This document shows, one piece after another, positions 1 through 5,877 of a stretch of DNA of 10,983 nt. Position 1 is the first letter of the stretch; the number at the start of each line of letters is the position of its first letter. The DNA is taken from the NCBI GenBank assembly GCA_900757695.1, contig CAAEOU010000172.1:1-10983 (forward strand), written 5' to 3'. The position numbers and the translations under genes are program-made. The notes beneath the pieces were generated by a model. It searched no databases. It saw nothing but the letters and a program-made list of their open reading frames with translations, and had not been told where the DNA came from. The stretch is from an uncultured Oscillospiraceae bacterium. Its GTDB lineage: Bacteria; Bacillota_A; Clostridia; Oscillospirales; Oscillospiraceae.

Positions 1-349
1 CGTCCACCACCTTTGTAATAATCACGCAGAACCATTCGGTGGAAAAATGCAGATCATATTGGTGCAGGAGTTTTTTCAGTCTCTCGCCACTTGGCACTTC
101 GTTTTGCAGCAGATTCTTTAGTATGTTCTCCTGAAGCAGGCTTCCGGTGTGCGCCAGCTGCGATTTCTGCCGCAAGACCGTGCGGTACAGCTTCCAGATG
201 ACGCAGAAAGCCAGCAGAAATAACATCAAAAATGCCCCCACCGCAGCACTGAGCAGGCCGTAACACAGGGACAGGAAAAGGATACCAGCCGCAGCTGCAA
301 CAGAAAACAATAGCAGGGGCCACGGATGCGTTTGAAGTAATTTCTTCAC
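1..349 (-). CDS. Membrane-anchored AraC-type regulator, N-terminal part (runs off the left edge)
   Basis: Seen: a GTG start at 349-347 preceded by GGAGG with a 7-nt gap; an upstream ATG at 363 reaches a stop after five codons. The 116 visible residues begin MKKLLQTHPWP, then two hydrophobic stretches (about residues 10-30 and 33-53) separated by a very short loop. A basic juxtamembrane segment follows (KLYRTVLRQK), then a helical linker and 'LLQENILKNLLQNEVPSG' leading into a beta strand 'FCVIITKVV'. Known: that linker plus strand is typical of the sensory region of large Clostridia AraC regulators whose HTH lies at the C terminus, here outside the window. There is no room for an extracellular sensor between the helices, so signal sensing would be within the membrane or cytoplasm. 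Inferred: it is divergent from, and probably controls, the solute-binding protein/reductase unit. A PucR/CdaR-like regulator is an alternative, since the DNA-binding domain is not visible. Confidence 0.7.
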   Translation of the reverse strand, partial: MKKLLQTHPWPLLLFSVAAAAGILFLSLCYGLLSAAVGAFLMLFLLAFCVIWKLYRTVLRQKSQLAHTGSLLQENILKNLLQNEVPSGERLKKLLHQYDLHFSTEWFCVIITKVVD

Positions 350-399
350 GTTTTCACCTCCATCTGCTGGATACGGCAGTTTTTTGCAACTTTTTGCTT

Positions 400-428
400 A
401 TTATACGAAAATTCGTTGAAATTTGCAA
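400..428 (-). promoter_or_regulatory. Sigma-A-type promoter for the leftward regulator
   Basis: On the minus strand TTGCAA (428-423) is followed by exactly 17 nt and a perfect TATAAT (405-400). The expected start site is about 45 nt before the GTG codon. It is the best promoter in the divergent region, which suggests the regulator is made without help while the rightward operon has a weaker promoter. Confidence 0.8.
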
Positions 429-437
429 GGGATTTGC

Positions 438-515
438 TGCATATTTGACATAGGGATGCATTTTTGACAATCTGCATTTCACCGGAAAATATGCTGCTTT
501 TTTCGTCAAAAATGC
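438..515. promoter_or_regulatory. Three copies of a TGCATnTTTGACA-like element, candidate operator
   Basis: TGCATATTTGACA (438-450) and TGCATTTTTGACA (457-469) are direct repeats matching at 12 of 13 positions, 19 bp apart start to start. A third copy lies inverted at 505-515 (GTCAAAAATGC), a perfect 11-bp inverted partner of 458-468. The pair sits just upstream of the regulator -35 box; the inverted copy sits upstream of the candidate promoter for the solute-binding protein gene. Paired direct repeats of about two helical turns are usual for AraC-family proteins, so binding by the divergent regulator is a reasonable inference. No direct proof is visible. Confidence 0.5.
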
Positions 516-538
516 GAGCTGTGTGAAAAAAGCAAGCG

Positions 539-567
539 TTGCAATCCAGTATAAAACAGTTCAAAAT
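539..567 (+). promoter_or_regulatory. Weak candidate promoter for the solute-binding protein operon
   Basis: TTGCAA (539-544) with a 17-nt spacer leads to CAAAAT (562-567), a 4/6 match to TATAAT. An alternative -10 is TATAAA (550-555), but the region 17 nt before it (AAAAAG) is not a -35 box. Either way the promoter is poor, as expected for one needing an activator. Confidence 0.35.
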
Positions 568-617
568 AAAAGCATCTCAGCCACAGCTGGAAAATAAAAC
601 GAAGGAGCGTTTGCAAC

Positions 618-2366
618 ATGAAAAAAGAAAAGTTATTCTCTCTGCTGCTGGCAGCCTGTATGCTCATCGGTCTGCTCAGTGCCTGCGGCGGCACATCGTC
701 CGGCGCTTCCACCAGCGGAAGTGCATCGTCCGGTGCTTCAGCCGATGCCGACACAACATCTTCCATTGAAAACTCAGCGGTGGAAGCCACAGCTTCCGCC
801 CAGCCCGCAGAGCAGACCGGCGATACAGCAGATCTGCATTCCTCCGCTCAGGAGGGAACCCCGGGTGAATCCATCAGCTACCCCATCGGAGACGGCAGTC
901 AGGAACTGAGCATGTTTATGCTCTTTACCCTCAGCAATTATTTTGACTCCCCCGCAGACAGCGTCTATTGGCAGGCCTTTGAGGAAGCAACCGGCGTCAA
1001 CGTCAACTTCACGCCGACAGATAATGAAAGTCAGGCCGAGAAATTCTCGCTGATGGTGGCCTCCGGGGACTACACCGATCTCATGCACAACTTCAATAAC
1101 CTCTATTCCGCAGGACTGGACAACGCAGTGGAGCAGGAGATCATTCTCCCGCTGAACGACTATATGGATTGCCTGCCGGATTACATGGCAGCAATTTCAC
1201 AAAACGACACTATGTCTAAGGCAGCCGTCACCGACGACGGAAACTACGCAGTCGTGCGGGGCTTTTATGACTGCATTTCCTATACCAATTATGGTCTGGT
1301 AATCCGTCAGGACTGGCTGGATGACTTGAATATGGAAGTTCCGCATACCTACGATCAGCTCTATGACGTTATGAAAGCATTTGTCAGTGAAAAGGGCGCA
1401 TCCTACGGTGTCTTTGTTCCCTATACCGGCGTAATCTTTGGCGATTATCTGGTAGCGGGCTATGGTGTGTCCGGTTTCACCTTTGATGCAACCCGTTCTC
1501 CCTTCTATCAGGTGGACGGTGAGGTAAAATTTGGCGCCATTGAGGACGGCATGAAGGACTACCTGACCATGATGCATCAGTGGTACGATGAGGGACTGGT
1601 GGACCATGACTTCACCTCTTATACCGCAAACTTCACCTATCCAGATGACAGCGACATTACCAATGAAGAAGTCGGAATCTGGGGCTGTATTACGGGCCTG
1701 ATCTCCGCATATCCCACATGGTTTGATGAAGGCTCCAGCTTCCAGCTCAGTGCTATGGCAGACATGGTCAAGGAAGAGGGCGATATGAACCATTTCTCCT
1801 ACGCCCGTGATCTGTCTCTGGGCGGCACCGGAATTGCGATCTCTGCCAACTGCGAGGATCCGGAGCTGGCCGCAAAGTTCCTCAATTATAATTTTACAGA
1901 CGAAGGATACCTTCTCAACAACTATGGCGTTGAGGGTGTCTCCTATGAATATGTGGACGGCAAGCCTCAGTTTACCGAAGCGGTAACCGCCAATGAAACC
2001 ATGCCAACCAACTATGCACTGGCTTACTATGCGCAGTCCACCAACGGTGCTTTTATCATTGACAGCCATCGAATGGACAGCACCTACAATGACGTACAGC
2101 TGGGTGCAGCAGCAATCTGGGATTCCGTTACAGACGGCGCTTACGACTATCCCAGCTTTGTTACTCTGACCTCCTCTGAAAGTGAGTCCTTCTCTAAGAC
2201 ATATTCTGATATCAACAGCTATGTGCAGGAGATGATCCTGAAGTTTATCATCGGTGAGGAATCTCTGGACAACTGGGACAGCTACGTGGAAAATGTAAAG
2301 GCCATGGGCATTGACACCTGCATTGAAATTAAGCAGGACGGCTACGACCGCTACATGGAACGCTAA
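618..2366 (+). CDS. Extracellular solute-binding lipoprotein, family 1 (LplA/YtcQ-like)
   Basis: The 582-residue protein has a clear lipoprotein signal: MKKEKLFSLLLAACMLIGLL then the lipobox L-S-A-C with Cys23, so it should be lipid-anchored on the outer face of the membrane. Residues 24 to about 90 are a low-complexity Ser/Gly/Thr/Ala and Glu linker. The mature binding domain starts near residue 95 (ELSMFMLFTLSNYFDSP), followed by 'FEEATGVNVNF' and 'FSLMVASGDYTDLM', hallmarks of large family 1 binding proteins. Known: these deliver sugars, oligosaccharides or other small molecules to ABC permeases. The ATG at 618 follows AAGGAG with a 10-nt gap. Odd: no permease or ATPase gene follows; the next gene, 19 nt away, is a flavin reductase. 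The protein may use distant permeases or act in sensing with the divergent membrane regulator. The ligand cannot be read from the sequence. Family assignment is firm; role is inferred. Confidence 0.9.
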   Translation: MKKEKLFSLLLAACMLIGLLSACGGTSSGASTSGSASSGASADADTTSSIENSAVEATASAQPAEQTGDTADLHSSAQEGTPGESISYPIGDGSQELSMFMLFTLSNYFDSPADSVYWQAFEEATGVNVNFTPTDNESQAEKFSLMVASGDYTDLMHNFNNLYSAGLDNAVEQEIILPLNDYMDCLPDYMAAISQNDTMSKAAVTDDGNYAVVRGFYDCISYTNYGLVIRQDWLDDLNMEVPHTYDQLYDVMKAFVSEKGASYGVFVPYTGVIFGDYLVAGYGVSGFTFDATRSPFYQVDGEVKFGAIEDGMKDYLTMMHQWYDEGLVDHDFTSYTANFTYPDDSDITNEEVGIWGCITGLISAYPTWFDEGSSFQLSAMADMVKEEGDMNHFSYARDLSLGGTGIAISANCEDPELAAKFLNYNFTDEGYLLNNYGVEGVSYEYVDGKPQFTEAVTANETMPTNYALAYYAQSTNGAFIIDSHRMDSTYNDVQLGAAAIWDSVTDGAYDYPSFVTLTSSESESFSKTYSDINSYVQEMILKFIIGEESLDNWDSYVENVKAMGIDTCIEIKQDGYDRYMER

Positions 2367-2385
2367 GGCTGGAAGGAGTAGTTCA

Positions 2386-4335
2386 ATGAAGGTAACATAT
2401 TCACATTTGCTTTCGCCGATTCAAATTGGCTCCCATACCATTCGAAATCGGATCATCGCATCCAATGCGCCGCCTCATTTTATCTGCGGAGCAGAAAATG
2501 CACCGGAAGATGCCTTCCTTACATACTATGGAAATCTTGCAAAGAACGGCGCAGGCATTGTGGTGGTAACGGATTGGTCAACAAACCAGAAAAGCTCCCC
2601 TGCTCTGGATGTGCAACGGTATCCCTACTATGATATCAGCGATCCCGCCGTAACCAACAACCTTTCTCTGCTGGCCGAAAGCGTACACTACTATCGCTCT
2701 AAGATTCTGATCTCCAAGCTGGGTTCCTTCCCGGATGGCTATGACGTGTGTGATTGTGACGCACCGGCAAAGCCGCGTCCCGGAACCTCCGGCGGCCCTC
2801 TTCGGGCCGCCACTGAGGAGATCATGGATGCCTCCATTCAGAAGCTTCTGGACGTCTTTGCGGTCTATCAGACCTGCGGTTTTGACGGGGTATCCCTGCA
2901 TATGTCTTATCAGAGCTTTTTCGGCGGCAGCTTTCTTTCTCCGCTGACCAATCATCGTACAGATGAATACGGTGGTTGTCTGAAGAATCGTGCACGATTC
3001 CCATTGCGGCTGTGCCGTGCAATCAAAGAGCGATTTGGAACAGACTTTCTGGTTGAGGTACTCATCAGTGGTGAGGAACGTGCAGGCGGTATCTCCGTAG
3101 ATGACACCATAGAATTTGCCAAGCTGGCGGAAGGATTAATTGACATTCTCCAGATTCGGGCAATGGATATCGAGCTCTCCCATCCCACCGGCTACAACTC
3201 CGTAGACAGAGCGCCGGTCACACTCCATGTGGCCGAAGCCGTCAAAAAGAGCGGAACCGGCATCGTCATTGCACCGGTCGGCGGTTATCAGGATCTTTCC
3301 TTTAACGATCAAATCATTGCAGAAGGAAAGTGCGATATGATAGCCATGGCACGGAGCTTTATTGCAGACCCGGACTACAGAGAAAAGGCCTATCAAGGTC
3401 GTGGCGATGATGTTGTCCCCTGTGTCCGCTGTAACAAATGCCACGTGGCACATATGAAAGGGCCATGGATCAACGTTTGTTCTGTAAACCCCACCTATGG
3501 CATTGCGCACCGGCTGGAACGGCTGAACAAACCGTCTCAGGGCGGAAAGCGCATTGCCATAATCGGCGGCGGCCCGGCGGGCATGCGCGCAGCACTGTAC
3601 GCTGCCGAAGTTGGTCATCAGGTAACCCTGTATGAAAAGTCAGACAAGCTGGGCGGTCAGCTATTCCATGCAGATTATGCCGCATTTAAGTGGCCGCTGA
3701 AAAAATACAAGGACTGGCTGGTGGCACAGCTGAAAAAGCAGCCCGTAGAGCTTCGGCTTGGTACCCTGCCCGCTCCGGAGGAAATCGAAGCGCAAGGATA
3801 TGATGTTGTCATTGCAGCCACCGGCGCAACACACCGTCTCCCGCCCATTGCCGGAATCAACAGCAGCATTCGCACCCCCATTGAGGTGTTTGGACATGCA
3901 CAGGAACTGGGCGAATCCGTCATTGTAATCGGTGGTGCGGAAACCGGAACGGAAACAGCGCTTTATCTGGCAGAGGAAGGGCACAAGGTCACGATTCTCT
4001 GCCGAAAGGACCGGCTGGCCTACGATGCAACATTGATCCACTTCTACTTCAGCATGATGGAGCGCTGCCAACAAAACCCAAACCTGACGATTGTGCTTCA
4101 GGCAGAAACCACTAGAATTGACGGAAACACTGTGTACTATACCGACAAAAATGGGGCACATAAAATTCATGCGGATACCATTGTTGCCAGCGGCGGCGTG
4201 GAACCCAATATGGATGCGGCCCTAGCCTATTGGGGCACAGCCCCGGTATTCCATATGATTGGAGACTGCGCCGAAAAGCACGGTAATTTGCAAAAGTGCA
4301 ATCGCATGGCATATGCAGCGACCCACACCCTGTAA
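2386..4335 (+). CDS. NADH:flavin oxidoreductase, 2-enoate / 2,4-dienoyl-CoA reductase type (FMN, Fe-S, FAD)
   Basis: 649 residues, the usual full length for this three-cofactor class, which reduces activated C=C bonds with NAD(P)H. Residues 1 to about 340 form the OYE-like FMN barrel: 'LLSPIQIGSHTIRNRI' at the N terminus, then 'FDGVSLHMSYQ' (His172), 'FLSPLTNHRTDEYGG' and 'MARSFIADPD' (321-330). A 4Fe-4S ligand set follows: Cys346, Cys349, Cys352 and Cys365 (CVRCNKCH then CSVNP). A dinucleotide fold begins at 390 with GGGPAG (394-399), a second has GGAETG (516-521), and the FAD-contact GDC is at 626-628. Start chosen at 2386 because GGAAGGAG sits 7 nt upstream; the frame stays open into the preceding gene but has no ribosome site there. 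Odd: the third cluster cysteine is one residue closer than in E. coli FadH (CxxCxxC rather than CxxCxxxC), and the usual GYL tyrosine near the flavin is not obvious. Substrate unknown; bile-acid, cinnamate-like or flavonoid-like enones are all possible. Confidence 0.9.
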   Translation: MKVTYSHLLSPIQIGSHTIRNRIIASNAPPHFICGAENAPEDAFLTYYGNLAKNGAGIVVVTDWSTNQKSSPALDVQRYPYYDISDPAVTNNLSLLAESVHYYRSKILISKLGSFPDGYDVCDCDAPAKPRPGTSGGPLRAATEEIMDASIQKLLDVFAVYQTCGFDGVSLHMSYQSFFGGSFLSPLTNHRTDEYGGCLKNRARFPLRLCRAIKERFGTDFLVEVLISGEERAGGISVDDTIEFAKLAEGLIDILQIRAMDIELSHPTGYNSVDRAPVTLHVAEAVKKSGTGIVIAPVGGYQDLSFNDQIIAEGKCDMIAMARSFIADPDYREKAYQGRGDDVVPCVRCNKCHVAHMKGPWINVCSVNPTYGIAHRLERLNKPSQGGKRIAIIGGGPAGMRAALYAAEVGHQVTLYEKSDKLGGQLFHADYAAFKWPLKKYKDWLVAQLKKQPVELRLGTLPAPEEIEAQGYDVVIAATGATHRLPPIAGINSSIRTPIEVFGHAQELGESVIVIGGAETGTETALYLAEEGHKVTILCRKDRLAYDATLIHFYFSMMERCQQNPNLTIVLQAETTRIDGNTVYYTDKNGAHKIHADTIVASGGVEPNMDAALAYWGTAPVFHMIGDCAEKHGNLQKCNRMAYAATHTL

Positions 4336-4344
4336 GGAGGAATC

Positions 4345-4962
4345 ATGGAACCAGTATTGATTGATTTGGCAGAACTGGGACGAGAAGCCGGTGTTCCGGA
4401 GCTGGAACGAATTGCTCCCAATGGGATACATGTAACCTTCCAGTCATGGAATGGCACGTACGTGCAAAAAATCATAACCCATCTGCAAAAAATTCAGCCT
4501 GAAAAGCTGATTTTGACGGGTCATGTGGATCCATGGGTCACGATGTCCGTCATACTGTCCCTGAACGCATCAGAGCTCTATTCCCGTGTTCCCGCCGGCG
4601 ACATGCGACTGGAACCGCTGCCCAGAGGCATGTACGACACCGATATTATAACAATGCACCAGACAGACGGGGATGTCTTTCTTACCTTTGATGGTAATGC
4701 ATTGGAAAAGAAAAGTGGCAGTCCGGAAAAGGTCCGTATGGATCAGGTCGTGCTCCCGGATGTGGGACCAGGGAAAAACATCTACCTTGTGGCAGACGGA
4801 AAATTTCCACATCAGCTGGCCGTGGCCTACAGCCTGTCGAGGGAATGTAAGCGCTTCTATATGGGCACCTCATCCTCCCCCAGCTGCAACACCGGCGTTT
4901 ACTACTGCTGCAAGGGCATCAATGAATCAATCGGCGATACCATCGCCAGAAAAACTCTCTGA
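4345..4962 (+). CDS. Uncharacterised 205-residue operon protein
   Basis: I do not recognise a family. GGAGG overlaps the stop codon of the reductase gene and lies only 4 nt before the ATG, so translation is probably coupled. The protein is soluble-looking, with no signal peptide or membrane segment. It shows alternating strand/helix stretches: 'KLILTGHVDPWVTMSVIL' near residues 54-71, an acidic/aromatic middle 'YDTDIITMHQTDGDVFLTFD', then 'NIYLVADGKFPHQLAVAYSL', which would fit an alpha/beta fold. The C-terminal third holds a short Cys cluster (SCNTGVYYCC) that might bind a metal or cofactor. Its place between a C=C reductase and a SnoaL-like protein suggests a role in the same conversion, or in handling its substrate or product. 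That is inference from position only. Confidence 0.8.
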   Translation: MEPVLIDLAELGREAGVPELERIAPNGIHVTFQSWNGTYVQKIITHLQKIQPEKLILTGHVDPWVTMSVILSLNASELYSRVPAGDMRLEPLPRGMYDTDIITMHQTDGDVFLTFDGNALEKKSGSPEKVRMDQVVLPDVGPGKNIYLVADGKFPHQLAVAYSLSRECKRFYMGTSSSPSCNTGVYYCCKGINESIGDTIARKTL

Positions 4963-4978
4963 GAAAGAAGGTATTATT

Positions 4979-5731
4979 ATGGAAATGAAAGAACAGTTGG
5001 AGCAGCTCTCCGCCCGTATGGATCACTTGGAGCACGAAAATGCCCGTTTGGATGCGGTGGTGCAGATTCAGAACATTATGTCTCTCTACTCCTATTATCA
5101 TGCATCCAACATGCATAAGGCCTGCGCCGAGCTGTTTGCCCGACATACCCCCGGCGTGGCCGTAGATATCCCGCATATCGGTGTATATGACAGCGGTTAT
5201 GAAGGGATCATTCGCTGCTATGAAATCGCCCACGAGTCCCTCACCCCCACAGAGGAGTCGAAAAAGGGCATGATGATGCTGCGCCCCTTTACCACGCCCG
5301 TCATTCAGGTAGCCGCAGACGGAAAGACCGCCAAAGGGCTCTGGCTCTCCCCGGGTCTGACCACAGGCGGCAATCCCCAGATAGGCTATCAGGCAAGCTG
5401 GGCATGGATCAAATACGGCTGTGACTTCGTTCTGGAAGAGGACGGCTGGAAAATCTGGCACCTGCGGGTCTATGGAATCTTCATGACCCCCTTTGAAGAG
5501 TCATGGGTCACCTCCTCCCAGAAGGTCATCCCGCCGGAGGAGCTGGAGAAAAAGAAGAAGATGATGGCAGAACGTGAAAAAAATCGCCCTGCCGGTGCTG
5601 CACCTGACAGAACCAATGATGATTACGACTGGACCTACGGCACGGATAAGATTTACCCCACAGATATGCCGGTTCCGCCGACCCCATATGACACATGGGA
5701 TGACAGCATGACCTTTATGTATCAGGGCTAA
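4979..5731 (+). CDS. SnoaL/NTF2-like protein with C-terminal extension
   Basis: 250 residues starting at the ATG after AAGG with a 7-nt gap; the open frame upstream overlaps the preceding gene and lacks a ribosome site. Residues 2-25 are a heptad-like charged helix (MKEQLEQLSARMDHLEHENARL). Residues about 26-175 match the SnoaL-like cone fold: 'IMSLYSYYHASNMHKACAELFA', the strand 'FTTPVIQVAADGKTAKGLW', and 'EEDGWKIWHLRVYGIFMTPF'. Residues 180-250 are a Lys/Glu-rich helix and a Pro/Asp/Tyr-rich tail absent from short family members. Known: the fold includes cyclases, isomerases and the bile-acid 7-alpha-dehydratase BaiE. From memory, aligning with BaiE puts Tyr37 at its Tyr30, but Ala42 (or Asn44) at Asp35 and Thr105 at His83, so BaiE-type catalysis is not supported. 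It is the last gene of the operon. Enzyme, binding protein or partner of the reductase all remain possible. Confidence 0.8.
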   Translation: MEMKEQLEQLSARMDHLEHENARLDAVVQIQNIMSLYSYYHASNMHKACAELFARHTPGVAVDIPHIGVYDSGYEGIIRCYEIAHESLTPTEESKKGMMMLRPFTTPVIQVAADGKTAKGLWLSPGLTTGGNPQIGYQASWAWIKYGCDFVLEEDGWKIWHLRVYGIFMTPFEESWVTSSQKVIPPEELEKKKKMMAEREKNRPAGAAPDRTNDDYDWTYGTDKIYPTDMPVPPTPYDTWDDSMTFMYQG

Positions 5732-5771
5732 TAATACTGCCGTCCGGCGTATACGCATCCAGACTGTTCCG

Positions 5772-5794
5772 GATGAAAGATCGTTTCATCTTTT
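5772..5794 (+). terminator. Hairpin terminator after the solute-binding protein/reductase operon
   Basis: GATGAAA (5772-5778), loop GATCG, TTTCATC (5784-5790), then TTTT and a T-rich stretch CGCTTTGTTTG. The 7-bp stem is AT-rich and modest, but the position, 40 nt past the stop codon with a T tract, fits a rightward terminator. Confidence 0.5.
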
Positions 5795-5826
5795 CGCTTT
5801 GTTTGTAACAAAAGCGCTGTATAACA

Positions 5827-5865
5827 TAGGGACTGCTGCAAAACACACGTTTGCAGCAGTCCCTA
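5827..5865 (-). terminator. Long hairpin between convergent operons, probable pepTV terminator
   Basis: A perfect 16-bp stem (5827-5842 with 5850-5865) with a 7-nt loop contains GGGACTGCTGCAAA and its complement. It begins 12 nt after the pepV stop codon. The T tract on the minus strand is weak (TATGTTATAC), and on the plus strand a pyrimidine-rich run follows, so it may work in both directions or mainly protect transcript ends. Confidence 0.6.
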
Positions 5866-5877
5866 CTTCACTTTCTC

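Noticed and set aside
1197..2069. 290-codon open frame on the minus strand within the solute-binding protein gene
   Set aside because: The sense protein is full length with a signal peptide and family motifs; the antisense frame shows nothing recognisable.
2311..2385. Longer start for the flavin reductase inside the preceding gene
   Set aside because: The extra 25 residues overlap the end of the binding protein and have no ribosome site, while GGAAGGAG is well placed before 2386 and the FMN-domain start pattern begins there.
4673..4978. Longer start for the SnoaL-like protein
   Set aside because: The additional 102 residues overlap the 205-residue gene in another frame, show no domain, and have no ribosome site; the ATG at 4979 has one.
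618..5731. Assignment of the operon to bile-acid 7-dehydroxylation
   Set aside because: No BaiB, BaiA, BaiF or BaiG homologues are in the window, and the SnoaL-like protein appears to lack two of the three BaiE catalytic residues. Only the general dehydratase/reductase pattern is similar.
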